Source of the DNA: Gilliamella apis
GTDB taxonomy: Bacteria; Pseudomonadota; Gammaproteobacteria; Enterobacterales; Orbaceae
DNA length: 64,000 nt
NCBI RefSeq assembly: GCF_002142155.1
Contig: NZ_NASD01000007.1
Span: forward strand, 56,326-120,325
Direction: 5' to 3'
Shown one piece after another: positions 9,346-19,347 of the stretch; the stretch's first letter is position 1, and every line of letters begins with the position of its first letter. A program made the translations under genes and the position numbers. Under the pieces are notes generated by a model. That model saw only the letters and a program-made list of their open reading frames with translations. It searched no databases and was not told where the DNA came from.

Positions 9346-9373
9346 AAAACCCGTTTTTATAACGGGTTTTTTA
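9346..9373 (+). terminator. rho-independent terminator of the rpsF-rplI operon
   Basis: A perfect 10-bp stem, AAAACCCGTT (9346-9355) and AACGGGTTTT (9361-9370), with a 5-nt loop. The T-run of the right arm continues into TTA. It lies 20 bp after rplI, and the A-run on the left lets it also serve the opposite strand. Confidence 0.92.
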
Positions 9374-9445
9374 TTACCTCAAGAATCTATTATGTTTTTA
9401 CTGTTTTTGGCCTAAATAAGAATAGATTCGACACCAACCTGCAAT

Positions 9446-10798
9446 TTATTCCTCTGTTTGACTTTTGCTTTCAGATTTAACTTGTTCTTCTTTATAAAGC
9501 TTGTTGTCGTACATTTTGACAAAAGGTAGGTAAATTACTAACGCTAAAATTGCTGAAAGTATCGCAACAAACATAGCTCGATAGTCCCCACCAGTACCAA
9601 TAAACGCCCCTAATCCCATTGGTGATGGCCATGGTATTAATGCAATAATTGGATTCATAAACCCACTACTAATCGCAAAGTAACCTAAAGTACCACATGC
9701 CATCGGTGCTAATAAAAACGGTAAGGCAAGATATGGGTTATACACTATCGGCATACCGAAAATAATTGGCTCATTGATATTAAAAATTGCCGGGACAGCT
9801 GAAGCTCGACCCAAAATTTTTAATTGACTCGATTTAGCACAAAAAGCAATAAAGAATGTCATAAGTAACGTTGAACCTGAACCACCTAAAATTACTAATG
9901 AATTATTGAATTCACCAGCAAATGGAATATGTGCGCCGCCAACGTTTTCATTCATATTACTAAGCATTATAGGCGTAATAAATGCCCCAATTATACTAGC
10001 ACCATGAATACCAACAACCCAAAGCGCATGGATTAAGAATAGAATCACCATTATACCAAGCCAACTTTTAGTTAAATTGGTTACAAAGGTAAATGGAACA
10101 CCGATAATATCAAATATATCCGTACCAAAATACACCAAAATTCCGTTTAGAATAAGAATTGTGAATGCAATAACAAAAGTTGGAATTAATGCAGTGAATG
10201 ATCGGGATACGCCTAATGGAACGGTTTCCGGCATTTTAACCACCCAATTACGACGTACACAGAGGAAATACAACTGTGTTGCAATAATCGCCATAACAAT
10301 GGCAATAAAGATACCAGATGTACCTAAGCGATAAACAAACGGCTTTAAACGTAATCCGTTAAAAACTAATTCACTTTGGTCATTAAGTAAAACCATTGCA
10401 CCGCTTTGCATTACCAATTCTGGTAAAGTCATAACAAAAGCAAATACCGATAACATAGCACCATTAAGTGCATTTACTTTTAAACCAGTTTCTTCTTCCT
10501 CAATTTTAGTTAATTCATAACCGACAACAATATTAAAATAGAGTGCTAATATCCCCATTGTCGCCGTATTTGCTATCATATAAAGATCACTTACTTTGAA
10601 AACAGTATTTTCAAATACTGTTTCTAAGCCAGTAAATGTCATCGGCAAAGTATTAAACACCAAAAACATCGATCCAACTATACAAAAAGGCACTGACGCC
10701 ATTCCAGCTGCCATTACTGCTCGAACAATCTTAAACTGCGATATTTTAGCCATCGGAGTCATTAGATACTTTTGTAACAACACAAATCCGGTATTCAT
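9446..10798 (-). CDS. PTS lactose/cellobiose-family permease, subunit IIC
   Basis: About 450 residues with roughly ten hydrophobic segments. It imports and passes on a beta-glucoside or similar disaccharide for phosphorylation by IIB. Family marks include the N-terminal LMTPMAKISQFKIVRAVMAAG, the GIHGASIIGA loop and NINEPIIFGMPIVYNPYLALPF, the substrate-loop signature of Lac-family IIC proteins. ATG 10798 is preferred because GAGGAA stands eight bases upstream; the frame opens earlier only at a TTG. It is the last gene of the six-gene PTS operon and follows the small membrane protein closely. The substrate (cellobiose, chitobiose, gentiobiose, arbutin and so on) cannot be fixed from sequence. 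Confidence 0.9.
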   Translation of the reverse strand: MNTGFVLLQKYLMTPMAKISQFKIVRAVMAAGMASVPFCIVGSMFLVFNTLPMTFTGLETVFENTVFKVSDLYMIANTATMGILALYFNIVVGYELTKIEEEETGLKVNALNGAMLSVFAFVMTLPELVMQSGAMVLLNDQSELVFNGLRLKPFVYRLGTSGIFIAIVMAIIATQLYFLCVRRNWVVKMPETVPLGVSRSFTALIPTFVIAFTILILNGILVYFGTDIFDIIGVPFTFVTNLTKSWLGIMVILFLIHALWVVGIHGASIIGAFITPIMLSNMNENVGGAHIPFAGEFNNSLVILGGSGSTLLMTFFIAFCAKSSQLKILGRASAVPAIFNINEPIIFGMPIVYNPYLALPFLLAPMACGTLGYFAISSGFMNPIIALIPWPSPMGLGAFIGTGGDYRAMFVAILSAILALVIYLPFVKMYDNKLYKEEQVKSESKSQTEE

Positions 10799-10812
10799 TT
10801 TGTTTTCCTCAT

Positions 10813-11310
10813 TCAATTGATGATTTCTTGATAAGCTTGGATTCTTTTAAAATGTTTATCCTCATTACGCTCAATTTTTTTTAGTTTTATCAGTATAAAA
10901 ATAGTAAAAACTAAACTTGCTGCCAAAATGCCTAATATAATATTTACCGCCTCCGGTGAATTTTTTAGAAATGGAAAGAAAAAGTGAAACAATGGGGTAT
11001 AAATCAAAACCATTAACACGATAATGGATATTAATAATGTTCGGTACAATAAACTGGCATAACGTAAATGATTTTTATGATTACGATAAAGCTTAATTTG
11101 TTCAAAACTGGTTAATGTAGCCATCACGATAAGCAACAGTGGTAGTACTATAGCAATTGATAAGCTCCCCAACAGAAAGACAGCCCAATAAAGGTTAATA
11201 AATAGAAAGAAGGCTGTCGCATAACGAACCGCTAAAAAGCGATTAAAATAAAGATTAGTCAAACTGACTTTTTTATGCATTTTAAGTTGGCTTTCTAGTG
11301 GAGTATTCAT
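10813..11310 (-). CDS. small PTS-operon membrane protein of unknown function
   Basis: About 165 residues with a charged, soluble N-terminus, then two pairs of hydrophobic segments (about 30-75 and 95-150) and a basic, coiled tail (KLKKIERNEDKHFKRIQAY). I do not recognise the family. It sits between IIA and IIC, with start and stop nearly touching both neighbours, so it is co-translated with the permease and may assist or regulate it. ATG 11310 is chosen over an earlier in-frame codon because GAGG lies at the right distance and it avoids overlapping IIA. Confidence 0.65.
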   Translation of the reverse strand: MNTPLESQLKMHKKVSLTNLYFNRFLAVRYATAFFLFINLYWAVFLLGSLSIAIVLPLLLIVMATLTSFEQIKLYRNHKNHLRYASLLYRTLLISIIVLMVLIYTPLFHFFFPFLKNSPEAVNIILGILAASLVFTIFILIKLKKIERNEDKHFKRIQAYQEIIN

Positions 11311-11321
11311 CGCTAACCTCT

Positions 11322-11663
11322 TTATTGATTTGATAACTGATAGGTTTTTTGATAGAGATAACACATCTCAATGGCAACTTCGCGTAACGTCATTGTTGTC
11401 ATTAGATGATCTTGAGCATGCACCATGATAATTTCCATCTCAATTTTACAACCATTAGCATAAGATTGTAGAAGATCGGTTTGCGATTTATGTGCTTCTA
11501 ATATCTCCTCATTGGCCTCTTCTAAGAGCTGATTTGCTGTATCAAATTCTGCGTTTCTCATTGCTTTGAAAGCAGCATGAATTTTGGTTTTGGCATTACC
11601 ACTATGTAAAATAATATTAAATGCGGTAATTTGAATATCCTCTGAGCTCATTTGGTCATTCAT
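11322..11663 (-). CDS. PTS lactose/cellobiose-family phosphocarrier IIA
   Basis: 113 residues, all-helical, the usual size for Lac-family IIA, which forms a trimer and passes phosphate from HPr to IIB. The active-site region is MVHAQDHLMTTMT, with the phosphorylated histidine in VHAQDHLM; the N-terminal ITAFNIILHSGNAK matches the first helix of the family. A strong AAGGAG precedes the ATG. It starts three bases after the regulator gene ends. Confidence 0.93.
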   Translation of the reverse strand: MNDQMSSEDIQITAFNIILHSGNAKTKIHAAFKAMRNAEFDTANQLLEEANEEILEAHKSQTDLLQSYANGCKIEMEIIMVHAQDHLMTTMTLREVAIEMCYLYQKTYQLSNQ

Positions 11664-11665
11664 TA

Positions 11666-13675
11666 TTACGCTCCTTTTTCAATAAGTTGGATAAAAAGTG
11701 ATTTAAACTGGTTAAAATTTGCAACTTTTAACATGGCTTGTTGCATGACCGAATCATCGATTAAATTGACAATTGCTTTAGTCATCATTGCTAAATGAGA
11801 ATTTTGATAAATTGACGGTGAAATCATAAAAACGAATTTTACATCTGGGTAGTTTTCATCCCAACAAAGCCCTTCTGGAATAATGGCAATCGCTATTTTA
11901 GCTATTTTACCTACTGGAATGGCTGGATGAGGAACCACGATAGTTGGACTAAAAAGTATTTCACCAATAACCATCCGTTTTTCCATTTGCTTTTGCATTT
12001 CACGTTTAAAGCTTTTTGCCTCATTAATAGACAAGAGATCAAGCAAATGATCCAAAACAGCTTGTTTAGATGGTTTGTTTGAGCACAAATAAAAATAATC
12101 TGCGGCAATATCATCAAAGATTTGGTTAATATAATGCGAATGATTTTGCTGTTTATCATCAAATGTTGTCACAAATGAATTTTTTGGCAATGAATTAGGT
12201 TTTTGTCTATGGGAAAGATAACGGCGAATCGCTTGTACGTCTTCTTCACAAAAAAATACTGAAACATGAAATACTGGAACTTTAAATATTTTTGACGATA
12301 AATCGACCGAAGAAATAATAAAATCGATGTCATTTAACATTTCTGGATCAATTTCATAATACCCCCGCGTTGCCACAATTTTCACTCTTTCATCAAATTC
12401 ACTTTCTACTCGATTTTTAAGTAATTGAGCACTACCAAGACCGGTTGCACAAATAATTAACACTTTGGCTTTCTGTTCATTTTTTAGTTTTTCTAGTGAT
12501 GCTAAAAAGTGCAGTGCTAAATATCCCCATTCATCATCATTCACTTCATATTGTTGTAAATTGGGTAATTGATTGAAATAACGCTTAACTAACCCAAAGA
12601 CCTCACAGTATTGGTGTTTGATTTCCTCTATTAATGGATTATCTAATTTAATATTCTGTTGTAAACGTACTAACATTGGTTTTAAGTGTTGGATTAATCC
12701 ATTTTTTAATTGTTCATCATGCAAAAAAGGATAGCCTGTTTCTTGTTGGATCTTTAATAGCAAATTTGTTAGTGACGAACCCAAATCATCATCCAGATCA
12801 TCTTGGATTAAATTAGATTTACTCATCAAATGTAGAGTAAGGTACATCTGTTCTTCTTTAGGAAAATGAAAACCAATAATCGATTCAATGCGAGTGATAA
12901 TTCGCTCGGCAACTTGGTATTCAAGTGACGAATTTGTTGAAACAGGCAAATCAAGATTTTGAATAGAAAGTCCCGATTGTAAACGCTTAATACTTAATGA
13001 TAAATGCAAGACAATATTTTGTATCATCACATCTGATAATTTAATATTTGCCTCACGACATTCATCTAAAATAATAATAGTTAATGAATCAAAACTAATG
13101 GTTTCACAAGCTTGATTAAAATAGGACAAATGATGTAGAAAATTAATTGAATCTTCATGAAAAAAATAACTCATTATAAAATGACGTTTAGCTTTTTCTT
13201 CACCATCAACAAAAACTAGAGAACGATTCTTTTTAATCGTTAGTTCATAAGGAAGTAATTGAGATTTAATTTCGGCAATATCTTTATTTAATTGAGATGA
13301 GCTGATAAATAGTTGTTCTGATAATGCTTCAACATCAATTTTTTGACTCTCTAATAACAATAAATTCAAAATATAATGTTTTCGTTCACTCGCTTCTCGA
13401 CATTGAAATTGTTCAACATTTTTATCTAATAAATGGTGTTCAATTAAAAATAAATTAAATGCATTTCGATCTTCAATTTGTAATTGAAAACCGTAACCTT
13501 GTTTACTTATTATATTGCCGCCATTACTTTCAATTATAGTTTTTAAATCTTTAAGGTAGGTACGTACGGTACGATCAGATAACGATAATTGCGTAGCTAG
13601 TTCTTGACTACTTTTATATTCATTTTTAGAACGAACAAGTAAACTAATTAGTTCTCGTTGTTTTTGTTTTATCAT
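11666..13675 (-). CDS. BglG/MtlR-type PRD transcriptional activator with EIIB- and EIIA-like domains
   Basis: 669 residues. Domains in order are an N-terminal winged helix-turn-helix (about 1-60, SSQELATQLSLSDRTVRTYL), a second HTH_11/Mga-like region (85-165), two PRD domains (about 175-400, with conserved His in the LHLSLSI and LTLHLMS segments), a IIB-like domain (about 405-490, VLIICATGLGSAQLLKNRV with a Cys), and a C-terminal mannitol/fructose-type IIA domain (about 520-665, VVPHPAIPVG with the active His). Such DNA-binding activators are switched by HPr- and EII-dependent phosphorylation, turning on their operon when the sugar is being imported. Encoded within the operon, it implies autogenous control. 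A candidate operator lies upstream of the glycosidase gene. Confidence 0.88.
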   Translation of the reverse strand: MIKQKQRELISLLVRSKNEYKSSQELATQLSLSDRTVRTYLKDLKTIIESNGGNIISKQGYGFQLQIEDRNAFNLFLIEHHLLDKNVEQFQCREASERKHYILNLLLLESQKIDVEALSEQLFISSSQLNKDIAEIKSQLLPYELTIKKNRSLVFVDGEEKAKRHFIMSYFFHEDSINFLHHLSYFNQACETISFDSLTIIILDECREANIKLSDVMIQNIVLHLSLSIKRLQSGLSIQNLDLPVSTNSSLEYQVAERIITRIESIIGFHFPKEEQMYLTLHLMSKSNLIQDDLDDDLGSSLTNLLLKIQQETGYPFLHDEQLKNGLIQHLKPMLVRLQQNIKLDNPLIEEIKHQYCEVFGLVKRYFNQLPNLQQYEVNDDEWGYLALHFLASLEKLKNEQKAKVLIICATGLGSAQLLKNRVESEFDERVKIVATRGYYEIDPEMLNDIDFIISSVDLSSKIFKVPVFHVSVFFCEEDVQAIRRYLSHRQKPNSLPKNSFVTTFDDKQQNHSHYINQIFDDIAADYFYLCSNKPSKQAVLDHLLDLLSINEAKSFKREMQKQMEKRMVIGEILFSPTIVVPHPAIPVGKIAKIAIAIIPEGLCWDENYPDVKFVFMISPSIYQNSHLAMMTKAIVNLIDDSVMQQAMLKVANFNQFKSLFIQLIEKGA

Positions 13676-13824
13676 TATCTACTACACCTTAACTATTAAT
13701 GAAATTTATCCAAAGGGTTAAGTTACTAAAATGGCAATATTAAACTTAAGCCATTTTATGATGCGAGCCTTCATAAAAGATTCGCATCATATTAAGATCG
13801 GTAGAACAAAGATTTTCTTGAATA

Positions 13825-14142
13825 TTAGTTAATATTATCCTCGACTAATTTAGCTAATTGTTCAATACCAGACGGTATTGGGATATATGCTTGAAAAGGA
13901 ATACTCACCACTGGTTTTCCTACTTCATCGCCCAACGCTTTTAATTTATCAAACATCATCATGGTTTGAGGGCTAATTAAGAACAGTGAAAAATCACTAT
14001 TTTTAATCTTATTACTACCTTCAGTTGCTGATACCGCATCAAGTTCAATGGCTTTATTTTGGCTAGCAAAAAATTCAGTAACTTTTTTAGCCATAAGTGA
14101 TGATGACATACCTGCTGCACAAATAATTAACGCTTTTTTCAT
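13825..14142 (-). CDS. PTS lactose/cellobiose-family phosphocarrier IIB
   Basis: 105 residues starting MKKALIICAAGMSSSLMAKK; the Cys in IICAAGMSSS is the phosphorylated residue of Lac-family IIB. It relays phosphate from IIA to the sugar carried by IIC. The frame is open 24 codons further, but ATG 14142 has AGGAG at ideal spacing and the extension would run into the glycosidase gene. A 149-bp gap separates it from the regulator gene, long enough to hold a secondary promoter or processing site; no strong hairpin was seen there. Confidence 0.93.
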   Translation of the reverse strand: MKKALIICAAGMSSSLMAKKVTEFFASQNKAIELDAVSATEGSNKIKNSDFSLFLISPQTMMMFDKLKALGDEVGKPVVSIPFQAYIPIPSGIEQLAKLVEDNIN

Positions 14143-14167
14143 AATTTCTCCTAATGAATTTAAATCG

Positions 14168-15610
<1,443 letters not shown>

Positions 15611-15639
15611 TTACCTATGTTTATTGATGATTCAAATTT

Positions 15640-15668
15640 AGTATAAAAGGAAAAATAAATAATTACTA
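15640..15668 (-). promoter_or_regulatory. probable activator-dependent promoter of the PTS operon
   Basis: On the minus strand TATACT (15645-15640) is a good -10, and 17 bases upstream TAGTAA (15668-15663) is a poor -35. A weak -35 directly downstream of the repeated motif at 15675-15720 fits a promoter that needs the PRD activator. Confidence 0.4.
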
Positions 15669-15674
15669 ACCAAC

Positions 15675-15720
15675 TTTTTCCGTATTGATAAGGAAAATTG
15701 TAAATAGAATAAGGAAAATT
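15675..15720 (-). promoter_or_regulatory. candidate operator of the PRD activator (two direct repeats plus inverted arm)
   Basis: The 12-nt motif AATTTTCCTTAT (minus strand) occurs at 15720-15709 and again at 15699-15688, a spacing of exactly 21 bp or two helical turns. The second copy is also the left arm of an inverted repeat, with GGAAAA about 10 bp further on (15681-15676). Location directly upstream of the probable -35 is what an activator site needs. Binding by the operon's own regulator is inferred. Confidence 0.45.
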
Positions 15721-15825
15721 TATCTTAAATTTGGATAACGAAGAGAATTAGGAAGAAAACAGGGAGTTGTAAATTTAAACTTAAGAAAATAAAAATTTGC
15801 CAGCTAATTTATAACTAAATAACTG

Positions 15826-15945
15826 TCAGTTAAACAATAATACTAAAGTGTTAACCATTTTTTTGTGCAATAATCGCGTTGCTAATAAACCATGAGCCAT
15901 AGTTGCCCCTGCTCTAACCGATGCGGAAATGAAAGTTAATTCAGC
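15826..15945 (-). pseudogene. short open remnant in the 15605-16035 gap, family unknown
   Basis: A 39-codon minus-strand frame with protein-like composition (SVRAGATMAHGLLATRLL) ends at a TGA at 15828-15826, and an in-frame stop lies two codons before its first codon. No ribosome binding site is seen. It may be the tail of a decayed gene. The remainder of the gap holds the PTS promoter region on one side and the hairpin at 15943-15963 on the other. Confidence 0.2.
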
Positions 15946-15963
15946 CGACTATCCATGTCGGCT
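15943..15963. terminator. small hairpin downstream of chaB
   Basis: AGCCGAC (15943-15949) pairs with GTCGGCT (15957-15963) across a 7-nt loop. It lies 73 bp past the chaB stop on the minus strand. No T-run follows, so it is only a possible terminator or RNA-stabilising stem. Confidence 0.3.
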
Positions 15964-16035
15964 TAGCGTTTATTCTTACTTATTATTTATAACATTATTC
16001 AATAATAAAACAAGCTATCTATAATGTTTTAAGTT

Positions 16036-16263
16036 TTATTTAGCTACCCATTTGCCATGCTCATCCTTATGATAGACCTTTTCAACCGCTGACCAAGCAA
16101 CACGAAAAGCAACTTGTTCGGCATCACTTTTATCGCGTCGTTTTTTCGGATCTTGATACTCTTTTATGGCACTATTAAAAGCTTCTTTAAAAATATCTTG
16201 AGCATGGGTAGGTAAAACATGTCGGACTGATTCAGGTAAATCTTCTCTTGTTTGATATGGCAT
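16036..16263 (-). CDS. chaB: ChaB family protein
   Basis: 75 residues beginning MPYQTREDLPESVRHVLPTH, almost the same as E. coli ChaB, with AQDIFKEAFNSAIKEY and RVAWSAVEKVYHKDE. ChaB is a small cytoplasmic protein linked by position in E. coli to the ChaA cation/proton antiporter; its role is poorly known. Here there is no chaA or chaC beside it. ATG 16263 is chosen because GAGGGGGAA precedes it, although the frame is open nine codons more. Confidence 0.92.
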   Translation of the reverse strand: MPYQTREDLPESVRHVLPTHAQDIFKEAFNSAIKEYQDPKKRRDKSDAEQVAFRVAWSAVEKVYHKDEHGKWVAK

Positions 16264-16441
16264 ATCACATTCCCCCTCGAAATTAATCACAGATTATTGA
16301 TAACTTTGATTGGTAATTGCGAACATCACTGAAAAATAGTTAAGTTGGATTGAATTTAGCCTTATTTTACCCGAAATACAAGCATTATCACGCAATTGAT
16401 AGTATTAATTTTCATCTCAATTAATATTGACACTTATATAA

Positions 16442-16459
16442 CGGTGTATTTTTACACCG
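16442..16459 (-). terminator. hairpin after the AcuI-like reductase gene
   Basis: CGGTGTA (16442-16448) and TACACCG (16453-16459) form a perfect 7-bp stem with a 4-nt loop. It is 31 bp past the reductase stop on the minus strand, and TTATATA follows on that strand, a weak T-rich tail. Confidence 0.5.
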
Positions 16460-16489
16460 CTATATATTGTGATGCTAATTAATATGAAA

Positions 16490-17485
16490 TCACTTATTCA
16501 CATCAACCACAAAACGTCCTTTAATTTCACCAGCAATCATCTTATTTGCTATCTCAGAACATTGATCTAATGTAATGGTTTTAGCTATATGAGTATACAG
16601 TTGCTCGTCCATGTTTTCTGCTATTAATTGCCAAGCTGCAACCCGTTTATCATAACTTGCCATCACACTATCAACTCCCGATAGTGTTACGCCGCGTAAA
16701 ATAAATGGTGCCACGGTTGCAGGTAAGTCCATACCTTGCGCCAAACCACAACATGCGACTATGCCACCATATCGAGTTTGAGCACAAATATTAGCTAATG
16801 TGTTTGAACCAACGACATCTATTGCAGCTGACCATAACTCTTTTTGTAACGGTTTATTCGGCGTTTTTAATGATTGACTATCAATAATATCAACCGCACC
16901 TAGTTTTGATAAATACTCTTTATCAGAAGTTTTACTTGTTGATGCTGTAACGTTAAAACCCAATCTAGACAATAAGGAAATGGCCACAGAACCGACACCA
17001 CCACTAGCACCGGTTACCAAAATTTTGCCATCTTGTGGTTTAATACCAAAATCAATAATGCGTTTTACACAAAGTGCAGCGGTATAACCGGCTGTACCCA
17101 TAGCCATTGATTGATAAGTAGTAAGGTTATTAGGTAAAGGGATTAACCAATCTGATTTTAGATAGGCATATTGTGCTAAACATCCCCAATGAGTTTCTCC
17201 ACAACCCCAGCCATTTAAAATAACTAAGTCACCTGCTTGATAACGGCCACTATGGCTCTCAATGACGGTACCCACACCATCAATACCCGGCACCATTGGC
17301 CATTGTCGAACTATAGGACTTTTATTTGTCAAGGCTAATGCATCTTTATAATTGATGCTTGAATAATGGATTTGAACTAAAGTATCTCCCGGCTGCTGCA
17401 ATAACTGCTGTTTAGTAATTGTCTTTAAGGAATTTGAAAATCCAGTAACCTCATCTTTCCCTAATATAATTGCATTGAATGACAT
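16490..17485 (-). CDS. acuI: AcuI/YhdH-type zinc-free quinone oxidoreductase (acrylyl-CoA reductase family)
   Basis: 331 residues, MDR superfamily without the catalytic zinc ligands. Visible are SSINYKDALALTNKSPIVR, PMVPGIDGVGTVIES, and the NADPH-binding GASGGVGSVAISLLSRLG at about residue 150. YhdH/AcuI proteins reduce acryloyl-CoA or quinone-like enones with NADPH and are thought to be detoxifying. It stands alone between hairpins, transcribed in the same direction as sstT, which lies upstream. The family call is strong; the physiological substrate is not known from sequence. Confidence 0.88.
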   Translation of the reverse strand: MSFNAIILGKDEVTGFSNSLKTITKQQLLQQPGDTLVQIHYSSINYKDALALTNKSPIVRQWPMVPGIDGVGTVIESHSGRYQAGDLVILNGWGCGETHWGCLAQYAYLKSDWLIPLPNNLTTYQSMAMGTAGYTAALCVKRIIDFGIKPQDGKILVTGASGGVGSVAISLLSRLGFNVTASTSKTSDKEYLSKLGAVDIIDSQSLKTPNKPLQKELWSAAIDVVGSNTLANICAQTRYGGIVACCGLAQGMDLPATVAPFILRGVTLSGVDSVMASYDKRVAAWQLIAENMDEQLYTHIAKTITLDQCSEIANKMIAGEIKGRFVVDVNK

Positions 17486-17576
17486 GATAATTCCTTGATG
17501 TATTTAATATATAAATCATGATAAATAGTCATTAGCGTAAATGCAATCATTGAGCTATTGATTGTGTTTTCAATTC

Positions 17577-17605
17577 ATAAAAAAAGCCTGATATCTATCA
17601 GGCTT
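17577..17605 (-). terminator. rho-independent terminator of sstT
   Basis: A perfect 9-bp stem, AAGCCTGAT (17584-17592) and ATCAGGCTT (17597-17605), with a 4-nt loop. On the minus strand it is followed by a run of seven T (17583-17577). It lies 38 bp after the sstT stop. Confidence 0.92.
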
Positions 17606-17642
17606 AATAGTCATTATAAATTGGCTAACGAATAAATTGATT

Positions 17643-18875
17643 CTATTTTGCTTTATTACGCTGTACTTTCTCTGAAACAGCGCCAATAAATACCACATCA
17701 CTAGATGAATTAAGTGCAGTTTCAACTGAATCTTGAATTACACCAATTGCAATACCGATACCAATAACTTTTGCTGAAATTTCATTAGGTATGCCAAACA
17801 TACTACAAGCAACAGGAATCAACAGTAATGAACCACCAGCGATACCCGATGCTCCACAAGCACAAACACTCGTTACAATACAAAGCAATACCGCAGAAAG
17901 GACATCAACTTCTATATGTAATGAATTAACAGTTGCTAAGGTTAAAATAGTAATAGTGATAGCTGCACCTGACATATTAATGGCCGCCCCTAGTGGTACT
18001 GCGACGGAATAGGTATCTTCATCCATTTTTAGTTTTCGACAAATTTCCATATTAACCGGTATATTTGCTGCCGAACTACGAGTAAAGAAAGCTGGAATAG
18101 CACTCTCTTTTAATGAAGTTAAAACTAATGGATACGGGTTCTTACGCATGACCATATACGCCAATAAAGGATTAATGATCAATGCCACAACTAACATACA
18201 AGATACCAACACAAGAATTAAATGGGCATATTTAAGTAATTCACCAAATCCTGTTTCTGCAAGCGTTGAAGCGACTAAACCAAATACACCTAATGGCGCA
18301 AAACGAATAATAATTCTAACGATAAATGAAATAGCTACAGAAAGATCATTCATCATTGTTTTCGTGGTTTCACTTGAATGTCTTAATGCAATCCCAATAC
18401 CAACACCCCAAATAATAAGACCGATATAGTTAGCGTTAACCAGCGCATTAATTGGATTGTCGATCATCTTGTAAAATAAAGTTTTTAATACTTCAATAAC
18501 GCTACCAGGCGGTGTTAACTTAGTTTGATTAGCTGTATCACCTAAAGAGATATCAGAAGGAAAAATAAAACTGGCAACAGTTGCTAATAATGCCGCTAAC
18601 ATCATCCCTGCAAAATAAAGAGCCAATAGTTCTCCCATATTGGCCCGTTTACCATGTTGGTGATTTGATATTGAAGCAATAACTAAAATAAGTACCAAGA
18701 TTGGGGCTACTGATTTCAAAGCATTAATAAAAAGTGATCCAATAAAGGACATATCTAATGCAACATCTTTTGAAATTGCCGCTAAAGCAATACCTAAGAT
18801 TAACCCCAAAATAATTTGTGGTATTAATCCTACTTTGAAATAAAAACGAACCAATTTATTGGTTGAATGTGTCAT
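17643..18875 (-). CDS. sstT: serine/threonine:Na+ symporter SstT
   Basis: 410 residues against 414 in E. coli. Inner-membrane dicarboxylate/amino acid:cation symporter family with eight or more hydrophobic segments. Diagnostic stretches are NHQHGKRANM after the second segment, AFFTRSSAANIPVNME (the serine-rich re-entrant loop), NMSGAAITITILTLA and DSVETALNSSSDVVF. It takes up serine and threonine with sodium. Monocistronic, with its own terminator and a long upstream gap. Confidence 0.95.
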   Translation of the reverse strand: MTHSTNKLVRFYFKVGLIPQIILGLILGIALAAISKDVALDMSFIGSLFINALKSVAPILVLILVIASISNHQHGKRANMGELLALYFAGMMLAALLATVASFIFPSDISLGDTANQTKLTPPGSVIEVLKTLFYKMIDNPINALVNANYIGLIIWGVGIGIALRHSSETTKTMMNDLSVAISFIVRIIIRFAPLGVFGLVASTLAETGFGELLKYAHLILVLVSCMLVVALIINPLLAYMVMRKNPYPLVLTSLKESAIPAFFTRSSAANIPVNMEICRKLKMDEDTYSVAVPLGAAINMSGAAITITILTLATVNSLHIEVDVLSAVLLCIVTSVCACGASGIAGGSLLLIPVACSMFGIPNEISAKVIGIGIAIGVIQDSVETALNSSSDVVFIGAVSEKVQRNKAK

Positions 18876-19054
18876 AGAGCTTCCCTATGTATAAAATACA
18901 AAACGGCAACCTTATCATAAATTAAAACTAAAACTATAAAAAAATTATCATGATAACTATTTTTTATATTACTTTGTTCAATTATTAAGTTTAATTATTA
19001 TCCTGAATCTATATAAGGGTTAGAAAGAGTCGCCAATAACTATTATCATTCAAT

Positions 19055-19080
19055 AAAAAATTTTGAGGAAAGGGGTTTTT
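19055..19080 (+). repeat. 26-bp direct repeat, copy A, in the 18876-19347 gap
   Basis: Six A, four T, GAGGAAAGGGG and five T, identical base for base to 25301-25326 and in the same orientation. It lies in the 472-bp space between sstT and the biotin carboxylase gene. That gap is otherwise AT-rich with no gene seen; it contains the sstT upstream region at its left and the 3' flank of the pxp operon at its right. The two copies bracket the whole pxp operon. Confidence 0.7.
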
Positions 19081-19347
19081 GAGAATGATAAAACGAGAAT
19101 AGCATTGGATAATTAATTCAAATTCGAGATGAATATTCGTGATTATATCGTTTAATTTATAAGTTAAGAGCTCAACAATAAGATTAGGGAAGTTAATATC
19201 AAAAATTTAAATTACATATTAATCGCCGATATAACTGTTTCGAAAAGGCAATACTAATAATCTTAATATAAAAAACAATATGTTTTACCAACTGCAAGAA
19301 TCTAATAAAACATATTGTTATTATTAATTTATAAATTATTTTTAATA

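Noticed and set aside
9129..9362. 77-codon frame overlapping rplI
   Set aside because: Shadow of rplI running into its terminator.
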